Positions 11,257-21,218 of a stretch of 64,000 nt of DNA are shown here, one piece after another. A program made the position numbers and the translations under genes. The notes beneath the pieces were generated by a model. The model searched no databases. It saw nothing but the letters and a program-made list of their open reading frames with translations, and was not told the origin of the DNA. This DNA is from Ditylenchus dipsaci. Lineage: Eukaryota; Nematoda; Chromadorea; Rhabditida; Anguinidae. The stretch is taken from assembly GCA_004194705.1 (NCBI GenBank), contig SADC01000400.1, positions 1 through 64,000 of the forward strand. Direction: 5' to 3'. How positions within the stretch are numbered: position 1 is the first letter of the stretch; every line of letters begins with the position of its first letter.

Positions 11257-13100
11257 TCAAAAATTTTCTATTTTGTCGACTGTATCGACCAAGCATTTAG
11301 ATACAAAGCGTATCAGTGGACGGATATCTCCTTGGTCAGCCAATCGTAATGACTCCAAATATCCATCCTTGTTTTGAGAAGGGATAATGACCGGTGGGTA
11401 GTCACACTTCATCAAAACCCAATTCATCAGCAGTCTGGCGCACCGACCATTCCCATCGTGAAATGGATGCAGCACTACCTAAATTTTGGTGGTCAAAAGA
11501 ATTATTTGAGTATCAAGCATACCAAAAAGTAGTGAGCCATAGTTGCCAGTGAAATCCCGTCAATGAGCTGGACTTGAAGTTGTTGGTGAAGCCAGGTCAG
11601 AAATGTGCTGATTTTAGTGTGGAAGTAGCTGGCAGACAAAAATTATCTTGATCTCGGAATTCACCAGCATTGTCCACATCGACAGTTTCCAGAATCAGTT
11701 GGTGCAAGGTGAGAATAATCTATAGTAATGCAATTTCTATTGAATTTGTTCTGCGGAAACTGCTGCGGATAATAATTCGGACTTCTCAGAGAACCATCTA
11801 GTGAGGTACGGTATTTTTTCACTATCAGAACGGCAGGCCACTACATTGTTTTGACTGCAGGTTGTTTTAGCCGTAGACAATAGTTAAAAGTCGCCGGCCT
11901 GCCACACTTTTGAATATTGGACCGGCTAGCAGGATTTCGGACCCGGTCCAATCTCTTTGAAGCAAGGCCGGCTCGTTCACATGTCTGAGCTTGTAGGCTA
12001 GCTTTGTGTTAATGAAGTGTTCATTTTTCGATACTATCATTTTTTGAAAAAACTTGGTTTAGAAAAAACCAGCGTTAGACACACAAAATTATTTGGGCGA
12101 TAGAGCTCAGTTTTCCCACCTTTTAGTTTTTCGGTCAGTGAAAACTGGTCAAACCTAGCCACTTTGGTAGATACGAGTCGCCGTCCGGTTTTCTTTGACC
12201 AAAAAACCTAGACCCTAAGCTACCGTGACGAAATCTGACGTCTCAAACATAATGAGTGGCCTGTTTGGGGATGCTAAATAAAAGTCGTCACTCGTAAAGG
12301 GCCATAACGTTTTTTAATTAAAAAAATCTGTCATTGCCATCTTGTAGCTAAGATTCAGAGCTACCTGATGAGATATTGATAAATTAGATACTGTTAAAAA
12401 AAAGTGGGAATAAAAAAGAAAAATCCTCCCAGGAATCCTCACTCGAATTTGAGTCTTAGGGCGTCTATTAGAGGCAGGAGTTGGTCATGGTGTCTAAAAA
12501 TCTAGCCAATTTGAGTCTATTCATTGATTTCGTGATTTTGTTCAAAAACCATAATTCATAGTCAATACTTTTTTTTGAGAAATTCGGAATTTTGTCAAAA
12601 AGGTCAATATTTTTTTATTTATTCGTCTGGACCAAAATTTTCAGGTCCAAACATCTTATATATTTTTTTCTCGTGTAATTTACTTGATCTCAAAATTGCA
12701 TAAGAATCAAAATGCATAAGAATCAAAAATGCATAACTTTACTTGATCTCGAAAATGCATAAGAACCTGATAGCTTCCCTGTGCTCAGGATCATTAAACA
12801 GTGCTCGGCGATAAAAAGTGTAGCAACTTCTAAATCCCCGTCTCCTACTTCAGCCAAAATTCCAAATTCCAGCAAGATCTCGGGATTATTTACATCAGCA
12901 AGGCGGTAAGCTGCTTCAAAAAAAATTATTTTATACAAGATGCTATTCTGTTTGATATTTTAGTATAAATTTACTTTTAAATGTTCCCGGGCTGTTCCAA
13001 AGTCTCGCTTGTTGCGGGATTCACGAGATTTTGCAGTAAATGAGCAATTTGATTCTGGTTTTCGAGTTCAGTTGAGGAGTCATATCTGGGCTGAAGCTCT
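11257..13100 (-). pseudogene. FICD: FICD-like protein AMPylase, broken copy (B1)
   Basis: In animals FICD is an ER enzyme that adds and removes AMP on the Hsp70 BiP. On the minus strand the Fic exon (11,257-11,478) encodes HPFHDGNGRCAR, matching the HPFxxGNGRxxR active-site motif, then a conserved C-terminal tail ending VDTVDKIENF. The preceding exon (about 11,53x-11,71x) encodes the Fic core with TLHQLILETVDVDNAG; its TTTTTG splice site keeps frame with the HPF exon. The TPR-like exon (about 12,743-12,914) and another near 12,976-13,098 lie upstream. The exon with the inhibitory motif, present in copy B2, is mostly deleted here. Single-base losses shift frame in the Fic-core exon and in the TPR exon, relative to B2. 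As it stands it cannot encode a regulated enzyme. Confidence 0.75.
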
Positions 13101-13673
13101 CTAAACTTTTGACACATGAAAATATGTCATTATTTTTTCACTATTTTGGCCATTATTCGGAATTTTCGCTGTTTTTTTGCAACTGTCAAACTCTTTAGCA
13201 GCTTCAAACCAGTATTTTTAAATATCACACTTTCACACCCGGGTGAACTAACTTCATTCACTCTTTTCTCATACATTTTGTTTTCGTATTTCAGATATTT
13301 TTCCACCGTTTTGCAGCTGAGATATTTTTTCTATCGATTCGCGAGTCAAATATTACGGCGAAATTCAAATGCGACACTTCCACACCAAAAATCACACTAA
13401 GGATGATTCACCAAAAGTGTGATTTTAAAGTCAAACTTGGCGTGATTTTTCTCAAAAATTATTTTTAACTGGGCTGTTTGACCACTGGTTCCATAGAAAA
13501 ATATCTCAGCTACAAAATGGTACAAAAATAACCAAAATATGAAAACAGAATTTTAGAGAAAAGGGTAGGTGAAGTTAGCAAGACCCAAAATGTGAGGTGT
13601 GATTTTGAAAACACTGCTTCAAACCATAAAAAAATTAATCATTTGGATTTTTCACTTATTGATTTATGTATTA

Positions 13674-14046
13674 CAGCAGAACCTCGATAAAACGGACACT
13701 CCGATAAACGACACTTTAACAATTTGTTGGCTTACCAAGAAATTGACTAAACTATATCACAGTAAACGGACGCCCTAAGCGTAGTCTTTTTTTCTTTCAC
13801 TATTTTTCAAATTTTTATTAAAAATTTTTGTTGTCATTTTTTGCTTATTTGCGAGATTTTCCTTGATAATTCGCGTTTTCGGTCACTCTTTTTTGCTAGT
13901 TGTTGTCTGTGTTACTGCTTATTTATGCTACATAGGTTTAACCGTAAAACACAAGCGGAATCAGTCAAAATCGAAAACTCGGTACCTTTGATAAACGGAC
14001 ACCTTAGGGGGTTCCCGAGGAGTGTCAGTTCATCAAAGTTCGACTG
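13674..14046. repeat. Pogo/Tigger-like short element, block B1
   Basis: It begins CAGCAGAACCTCGATAAAAC and ends AAAGTTCGACTG, with TA at both sides. The copy-specific word GATAAACGGACAC appears repeatedly at the left and right, with the inverse GTGTCAGTTCATC just inside the right end. A diverged equivalent lies at 53,424-53,859 in block B2. Confidence 0.6.
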
Positions 14047-14936
14047 TACACATTATTTTAAAGGGCGGCATGGAGCTTAGAATGATTTAAAATTACCAGA
14101 AGACTGTAAAAATCTTCAAATTTGTCAAGAAATATACATTTTTTGCTAAAACAATTCATGCGAAATGGGGGAGCTTATCATCTCTTGAAGCGACTCTCTT
14201 TTATCCGAATCTGTTAGAATGGCGAAAATGTTGTCAGTTTGAAAGAGACTGGTGAAACTAGAACTTTTGCAATTTTTCAGATATTTTGACCAAAAGACAA
14301 CTGTGAAAGACTTTAAAATCAGAATATAAACTTTTGAACCAGCTCGAATCGAATTTGACTGGGTGAAGTCTTAACGAGACAACCTTGATCAACAGGCTGT
14401 AGTAGTCACTGGCAGGCAGTAGCCAGGGTCTTTCAACACCACTATTGTTATGTGAAAGAAAACTGAAAAAAATAAAATAATTTTAGTTAGATTTATGAAT
14501 ACTTGCATCCAAACTTAAAAGCACGTAAAAATCGAAAAATAAAAATAAATGTGTGAGTCAGTAGAATAAGACAAAGAAAAAAGGGGCCTATATAGTTGGG
14601 CAGATACAATTTCAGCTGGGGCAAGCTGGGTGAATAGAATTGAATAATAGATGGCAACATTAATAACAAAAACATCAAATATGAATTTTACAATCTATGA
14701 GCTGTGTGGTTATTACTAAAATAAAAATAGAAATCGTAACCCCCCCCCTTCCCTCCGATCTACTATTGTATTCTCTCTAATATTCTTTCCATTAAGCCGG
14801 CACTCTATAATAACCGGTACCCCGGAGGGTGATTGAAAAATTTATCGGCATGTCGGCCTATTATAGCGAACACGGTATATTTCTTCTTAAAGGACCATGA
14901 AACTTTATAAGCACAGCATTTGCTTACCGTATTTTC

Positions 14937-15165
14937 TCATTAATTACCCGGGTAATTATTTTTCAACTCCTGAAAAATCGAAAAAAAATTATTTTGAGAT
15001 TTTGGGTGCTCAACCAAAATCAAAAATTGGAATCAACTAAGTTCGTGGTGATTAAGAAAAACGCACAAACAGATTTGCAAATAATTTTTTTGACTGAGAT
15101 ACAGGGTGCATATGCGGGGTAATTAATAGAGAGGGGATAATTATTAGAGAGGGGGTAAATAAATT
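14937..15165 (+). repeat. CCGTATTTTCTC-type element, right end lost
   Basis: It starts CCGTATTTTCTCATTAATTA after a TA. The family words GGGTGCTCAACCAAAATC and TTCGTGGTGATTAAG follow. The copy-specific word TAATTACC forms the palindrome AATTACCCGGGTAATT at the left and returns as GGGTAATTAATAGAGAGG and ATAATTATTAGAGAGG at the right. The terminal CGG-TA is missing. Confidence 0.6.
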
Positions 15166-15271
15166 AATAATTAAATAATTCTGTCAAATGTTTTGAATTA
15201 AATTTTTTGTGTGCATTGAAAATTGAATCCAATTTATGTGTAAATTTTTTAAACACTGACTCATATAATTA

Positions 15272-15870
15272 GTACTGTATTTTCTCTAGTTCATCGACCC
15301 TCTCTAAAATACCGACCCTCTCTTATAACCGATTCTCTCTAATAAACCGACTACCCTAGAAATCCAAAAAGTTGAGAAAGTTTGAAGAAGTCGACTCATA
15401 AGAAGACGAAGAAAATGAATACGCCAGCGACCGACCACTCGGAGAAAACGAACTCGATACTAAAGAACTATTTCCAATTTTTACAATGTATGTTCATGTT
15501 CTTCATGCAAATCCTGGCTAACTTTTTACTATTATTGTTTTGCCACTTCCTGGCTCTCGTCTAAAAAATGTGGTCCATTTTTGAGTGAGCTTTTGTTATA
15601 GGTTGTGAGATTTTTTTTTAACCCCCTCGGGGTTGGCGTTATTATGGATTTATAAGTTACCGAGTTTTCGGTGACCTATCGGTAAGCTACCTGAATTTTC
15701 AAGTCAGCGGTCAAGAGATTTAGGGAAAAGGATACGGTACCTAATGTTGTACTAATAAATTACCGTATTTCTCTAATAGCTCCTCCTGCTCCATTAACTT
15801 TCCTGCTCTAATTACTTCCGCCCATCTGGGTAAATTACCCTGCCCACTCTGAGGCATATTGGTCTTTTAC
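15272..15870. other. Degenerate element ends, no gene
   Basis: Near 15,272 a left end (CTGTATTTTCTCTAGTTC) is followed by four tandem variants of the word ATCGACCCTCTCT, ACCGACCCTCTCT and AACCGATTCTCTCT. Near 15,763 another left end, CCGTATTTCTCTAATAGC, is followed by TCCTCCTGCTCC. Neither has a right end. A short open frame at 15,382-15,564 has no recognisable family. Confidence 0.4.
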
Positions 15871-16104
15871 AGAATAGTTTATAATTGTTATTCAAGACAA
15901 ATAATGCATGTTACCATCATGATTCCAGCCTGTAACCCAAAAATTGAGAGAGAGAGAAATTTAGAGATTTAATTAAGAGTCGATTAGACGTGTGAATATT
16001 TTAGTACTAAGATTTATTTTGTGTCAATTATTCCCTGATTACTGGGTACTTGGCTCAAATTAATGACTTAAATCGACTTTTTATGTAAAAATTATTTTAT
16101 AAAA

Positions 16105-16277
16105 AATTTCCATGGAAAGTTGGAAAATGGTAACTTGAAAATGGAAGTGGAAAATATTTTAATAAGATAGAACAATGGAAATTTCCACTTTCCATTTCCA
16201 TTTTTCGTTCAGTGAGACACGAATTTTTTACTTTCCATTTTCCACTTTTCATTTCCAATTTCCATGGAAATTTTCCA
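16105..16277. repeat. TTTCCATGGAAA fold-back repeat
   Basis: Imperfect inverse arms begin AAAATTTCCATGGAAAGTTG and end with CCAATTTCCATGGAAATTTT. The arms consist mostly of the word GGAAATGGAAA and its inverse. There is no coding content. Confidence 0.5.
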
Positions 16278-16772
16278 ATCTTCAAATAGGTCCCAGGCGT
16301 CCGTGATATTTTTCATGAATACGTACGTTTGAGAGTTTTGATACCTACGTAGTGCTTAAAGAACTTATCTAATGCTTGGGAGTTCGAGATCATAACCAGT
16401 GTTGTAAAAGCTCCGGTGCCGGTGCCTTGCCCGAGCTACACGTGCTATCTACAAAAAATCTCTGTAACATCCATATTAAATTCATTGGAATTTTATTGTT
16501 CTTCTTTTTTTGTATTGAAAACCGCCATTTGTAGAAAATATGAAAAAAGTTGTGGTCCGAGTTTGGCATATTTTGACACTCAATTACCATACTAGCAGTA
16601 AAAGGGCTGACCGTTTCGACGTTTAAAAATTTGCTCCTGTTTTTGATCCTGCTCCCATTTGTTTCAAAATTTTCTCTTGCTGTTTCTCTGAGAATAACTT
16701 TAAAAAAATAAAAAATTGTCTTTGTGAGCTGCGAAACTTGCATGCCTGCTCCCGAGTTCGGAATTGTTATAA

Positions 16773-17232
16773 CCGTATTTTCTCTGAAAAGCGCGCCGGC
16801 GCGCTTATTTTCAAACCTAAAAAAATCTGAGAAATTCAGGCCAATCTCGACAATTTTGGGTGCTCAACCAAAATCTAAAAAGTGGAATCGGTAGAGCCAG
16901 TGTTGTGAGTGCACCGGTGCGGCTCCGTCACCGGTCGCTCACGGCACCGCACCGGTGCCGTGAGCTGGTGCCGGTGCCGAAATTTTTGAGAGTCGGTGCC
17001 GTGAGCTGGTGCCGGGCCTGAATTTTCACGATCGGTGCCGTGAACCGGTGCCGGTGCCGAAATTTTTGGGGTCGGTGCCGTGAGCTGGTGCTGGTGCCGC
17101 TATTCTAAATTTACAACACTGGTAGAGCTCGTGGGAGTTAAGAAAATGCATTAACAGCTTCGGAGAAAAATTTCTCTGAGCTGAGATATAGGCCTCAAAG
17201 TAGGGGGTGCGTGCTTATTAGAGGAAATACGG
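16773..17232 (+). repeat. CCGTATTTTCTC-type element interrupted by another element
   Basis: The ends CCGTATTTTCTCTGAAAAGC and TATTAGAGGAAATACGG are followed on the right by TA. The family words GGGTGCTCAACCAAAATC and GAGCTCGTGGGAGTTAAG are both present but separated by an insertion at 16,898-17,120. The copy-specific word forms the palindrome AGCGCGCCGGCGCGCT near the left end and returns as GCGTGCTTATTAGAGG on the right. Confidence 0.7.
16898..17120. repeat. GC-rich hAT-like element nested in another element
   Basis: It starts CAGTGTTGTGAGTGCACCGG and ends with TTTACAACACT. The flanks at 16,890-16,897 and 17,121-17,128 are both GGTAGAGC, a perfect 8-bp target duplication, as for hAT transposons. 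Removing the insertion and one flank restores the host family word. The interior repeats GGTGCCGTGAGCTGGTGCCG and is far richer in GC than its surroundings. A partial relative starts near 16,399 (CAGTGTTGTAAAAGC). Confidence 0.75.
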
Positions 17233-17730
17233 TATTATGAAATGACAGAAAAAATGACAAAGAAATGACATTTATCGAATTTTTACTCGTGCTTTGTCTC
17301 ACAGGGAAACTTGCTGTTGCAACACTTTTTTCAAATTTTTTGGACTATCTTGTTTATAATATTTAATTCTTTCACATTATGTAATAAAAAACCAGCTAAA
17401 AAACCAGCCTTTAACCAGCCAAAAACATGTTTTTTACTTAAAAAAACTGTTTTGAAATTTTTCGTGTTTATGAGATTTGTGTTGATTGCCTTTTTTTCTC
17501 ACAAATAAAGTGACATAAAAAATCAACAGCACTAAAAGAAAGCTCATATAATCCTGCATCTTAAAGGAAATATTGTAACTTAAATTTTTTAACAATTTCT
17601 CTTGAAGAAGTACTGAAATGAAAAAAGTTTAAAAAGCTTTCTAGAAACATTTTGTTGCAAGCTTTTTGTTTAAAAAAAATTCATTTTGTTCAGAATTAGT
17701 CACTTTTTAGAATCTGCAATAAAAAAAATA

Positions 17731-18590
17731 CCGTATATTCGCTATTAGAAGGTCCGGGCCTTCTATTTTCAACCCTAAAAAAGTCGGAAAAAATTTGGGT
17801 CGATTTTGATATTTTGCGTGCTCAACCAAAATTTAAAAGTGGAATCAGGTATGCTCGTGCTAACTAAGAAAACGCGAAAAACAGATTTGCGAATTTCTTT
17901 TCTAGGCTGATATATAGGTCTTCAAGGGAGGCTTCTATTAGAGAGGGGCCTTCTATTATAGGGCGCTCACAATGAGATGTCGATGTCGAAGTCGATGTCG
18001 AAGTAGGATGTCGAAGTCGGTAGTGAGGTCAGGGTGCTCACAATGGGATGTCGAAGTGGTAGTGAAGTAAAGGTGCTCACAGTGGGAACTTTTCTTCTCA
18101 TCACCAAATTTTATTTTTTGAAGTGTAAAGTACATCGGCGTTTTTATTTTTATTCCAGAAACTAAGTAGCATAATTATGCACCACCTAAAATGACAACTG
18201 CCATATTCTGCCAGAAAAGTACCTAAATTTACGATAGGGGCATAAGTTTCAATAAATTGTGCAAAATACCACAATCTCGACACAAAAGTGACCGAAATAA
18301 GTAAATTATGTAATAGGAAATACTTTAGGCAAAAGTGAAATTTTGAAAAAAAAATGCCTTGGTCCCCCTGTTGTTTGCTAACCGAAGTCGGATGTATAGG
18401 TAGGAAGTAGGCACTCAGAAGTCGGATGTCGAAGTGCCATTGTGAGCACTCTGACTTCACTACCGACTTCGACATCCGACTTCAACATCCCATTGAGAGC
18501 ACTACTACCTACTTCGACATCAATACTTCCACATCGTCATCTCATTGTGAGCGAGCTATTAGAGAGGGCCTTCTAATAGAGAATATACGG
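17731..18590 (+). repeat. CCGTATTTTCTC-type element with nested insertion
   Basis: The ends CCGTATATTCGCTATTAGAA and its inverse are flanked by TA at both sides. The interior has GCGTGCTCAACCAAAATT. The copy-specific word is GAAGG/CCTTC: GAAGGTCCGGGCCTTC lies inside the left end, and GGCTTCTATTAGAGAGG and GGCCTTCTATTA recur at the right. About 590 bp of unrelated sequence (17,961-18,555) interrupts the right part. Confidence 0.7.
17961..18555. repeat. GCTCACAATGAGATG fold-back element, nested
   Basis: Its ends GGGCGCTCACAATGAGATGT and CATCTCATTGTGAGCGAG are inverse. Inside, the words GATGTCGAAGTCGGTAGTGA and GTGCTCACAATGGGATG recur in direct and inverted order. The flanking TATTA-like bases may be a short target duplication, but the exact edge is uncertain. 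Confidence 0.55.
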
Positions 18591-18789
18591 TATGCGTTAT
18601 ACTTTTATGCTTGAGAAAAACAAAATTTTTGTTTTAAAAATTTCGATGTTTGCGTAAAATATCAATTTTTTCTATAAAAACTATACGAAATTGGAATTTT
18701 ATTCAACATAACTCTAATTAGAATAAAACTCTATTTAATAAAAGTCTGAAATTTTTAGATTCGGTTAAGACATAGCTAAATTATGGTAA

Positions 18790-19031
18790 AGTAACGCTCT
18801 ATTGTATTCCTCTAAAAATTAATGCCCCCTCGATTTTTGAGGGTTTGTATCTCGGAGCAGATTTTTTTTTCGAACTTTTTTTGCATTTTCTTGGTTCCTG
18901 CGAGCTCTACCGATTCCAAGTTTCGGATTTTGGTTGAGTACTAAAAAATCCCAAAATGACTCCAATTAACGCCCCCCCCTAAAGGCAAGTCAAAAAAATA
19001 ACGCCCTGGGCGTTTATTAGAGAAAATACGG
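18790..19031 (-). repeat. CCGTATTTTCTC-type element, inverse orientation
   Basis: The right edge TTATTAGAGAAAATACGG marks the family's left end read on the minus strand. GATTTTGGTTGAGTACT and GCGAGCTCTACCGATTCC are the family's internal words inverted. The copy-specific word is AACGCCC: AACGCCCTGGGCGTT sits next to the end, and further AACGCCCCCCC and AATGCCCCCTC copies lie at the other side. The other edge is degenerate. Confidence 0.6.
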
Positions 19032-19120
19032 TGTTTAACATAAACTCTATGTAAAATAAGGTTTCGGTGGTCCCCTGAATTACCGTATAACCTCTATTAA
19101 ACTACGTGACGACTGCGGCT

Positions 19121-20741
19121 TGGGTTGCAAAATTTCTCATAAATCAGAATTAGCACTCAATTAATTGCTGGGTTTTGAAAAATGAAATTTTGACTGCACA
19201 ATTTACGATTTGAAATCCATCAGTTGATTAATAAATGATTATTTCGCAAAATTTTCAATTTTCCACTTGTCTTTGATAAATTTCAATAGTCGTCGATATA
19301 GAATCTTAACTGCGAAGATTATGTAAGACAACATCTGCTCTAGCCTGGTGACTTTTCACCTATTTGATACGCAGCTCTGTCAGTAAACGCTGCAGAATAA
19401 AACCCTTATTCCAAATCCTTTGTAACATTTTGCACTTTTAGTTCCACTGCAAAATGCTGAATTATCAAAGCATATGCGTCATTGCCTCCTTTTTTTGTTC
19501 GACAAGGACCATTCAATTAGCGCTGTTGATTCTGCTAGACAACTGAAGCAGGTTTATGGGCAGCAGGCACCAGGATCTTCTTTTTGTAGCAAATGGCTTA
19601 AGCTATTTCGTGAAGGCAAAAAAGAAGTAGACGATCTGGAAGATGAGCCAAGAACTGGACGCCCAAGCGACTTCGACGACAACAAACTGGTTGCCTTAGT
19701 AGAGGAAGATCCAAAACTCACCATCCGTGAACTGGCTCCGATGCTCAACTGTGCTCACAATACCGTCCTCAGGCATCTACATTCAATCGGGAAGGTAAGC
19801 AAACTCGGTCAATGGTTCCACACCGTCTTACTGAAAAAAATAAAAAAGACCGTATGGTGATTGCACAACAACTATTAAATCGCTTACACAGGGTGACATA
19901 CAGCTGGACGAAATAGTTACATCTGATGAAAAATGGGTTCTCTATGCCACGTAGTGCGCCGGCGTGAATGGACTGACAAAGGAGAAACACCAAGTGCTAC
20001 TGCTAAGCCAGGTTAATTGATTTCACTTTTCTTTTGACATTTTGTTCTCAGGTCTACATCCACTGAAGGTCATGTTATGTGTGTGGTGAAACTCTGAAGG
20101 AATTATTCACTGGAACTCATGCCGAAGGGACAAACAATCAATGCGGATGTCTACTGTGAGCAGCTTGACCGAGTACAGAAGGCACTGAATGAGAAGAGAG
20201 CAGACCGCAAAAAACAACGTTTCTTCATGACAATACTACGCCACACAAAGCCAAGAAGACAAAGAATAGCTCGACAAGCTTGCTGGACCGTCTTGCCACA
20301 TCCTCCTTAATCACCAGACTTGGCGCCAACAGACTATAAGCTCTTTCGATCGCTGCAAAACGCTTTGAGGAAAGAGGAAAGGAGTTCAAAACAGTGGAAG
20401 AAATTCGAATATTCATCAAAGATTTCTCGCATCAAAGCCATCAGGTTTCTTTGTCCGTGCTTTTACTGAATTAGGCCATCGGAAGAAGTTGTCGAATACG
20501 AAGGCGATTACCTACCAGATTAAATGTTTTGCATTGTCTATAGTTGTTGGGTCTACATAAATATCACTCGTTCAAAAGTTAAAATTCATCAAAGACTCGT
20601 GGAAAATTTGAAATTTACGCCAAATAATCACTTATTAATTACTCATGGTTTCAAATCGTAAATTGTGCAGTCGAAATTTCGATTTTCAAACCCAGCAATT
20701 AATTGAAACCTAATTCTCATTTATAAAAATTTTGCAACCCA
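19121..20741 (+). mobile_element. mariner-family DNA transposon, decayed
   Basis: Inverted ends of about 140 bp begin TGGGTTGCAAAATTTCTC and close with TAAAAATTTTGCAACCCA. The first frame (19,474-19,860) matches the mariner transposase N-terminal DNA-binding half: an HTH with YGQQAPGSSF, then EDEPRTGRPS, then a second HTH. Further on, TSDEKWVLY marks the first catalytic aspartate region. KGQTINADVYCEQLDR, the HDNTTPHKAKKTK stretch of the second aspartate, and TVEEIRIFIKDF follow in other frames. Several frameshifts and stop codons separate these pieces, so no full transposase remains. The host duplication expected at TA is clear only on the right. It is absent between blocks B2 and A3. Confidence 0.85.
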
Positions 20742-20952
20742 TACATAAATATGGTTACGTATAACCACCCACGAACTCATGGACCAACCCAATACCTCTT
20801 TGAAGTTGCATAGCAAAACTATGACATTGATGGTTCACAAAAGCAGCTGACCACCCACGGAGTGACTTTTTTAAATTTTTTTTCACTATCGTAATCAGCG
20901 TGAATTTCTGCACAAGGACATCATCAGGACGTACAGCCTTTTCTGTGTTCAG

Positions 20953-21218
20953 GGTCGGCCGAGTGTGGCTTTCAAAGCCCCGGTGTGGCTTTTTTTTTAC
21001 TATTTTTTTCAGTTTTCATGACTTGAATCCTAACGTGTTTTATTAAAATAACTAGTATTTCTATATGTTAATGTGAAGATATTTTCCTATCTTTTCAAAT
21101 CTCGAAAGAGCCTATTTCATAATAAAAAACAAAGAAATAATAGAATTTTATAAAAATCTCCCAAAAACGGTGGTGCTTCTTGGTATGGCTTGAAAGCCAC
21201 ACCGTGCCAACTCTGCCC
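20953..21218. repeat. hAT-like short element with 8-bp target duplication
   Basis: Both sides are flanked by GTGTTCAG (20,945-20,952 and 21,219-21,226). The left part reads GGTCGGCCGAGTGTGGCTTT and the right part is a looser inverse, AAAGCCACACCGTGCC and ACTCTGCCC. Block A3 retains only the right half of this element, starting near 54,958. This shows that the A3 junction cut through it. Confidence 0.65.

Larger units (their letters stand above)
11145..15250. repeat. Duplicated block B, copy 1
   Basis: This stretch is nearly identical to 49,985-54,835, starting near AAAAAAGATGGAAAGAATTT and ending near CAATTTATGTGTAAATTTTT. It carries the FICD gene and a pogo-like element. Copy 1 lacks about 700 bp found in copy 2 at roughly 51,414-52,115, and about 130 bp found in copy 2 after 52,165. 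The remaining differences are mainly single-base indels and scattered substitutions. Copies 1 and 2 lie in the same orientation. Confidence 0.85.

Noticed and set aside
11257..11478. Bacterial Fic toxin or horizontally acquired gene
   Set aside because: The exon is spliced to TPR-like and inhibitory-motif exons in the order of animal FICD, with eukaryotic introns.
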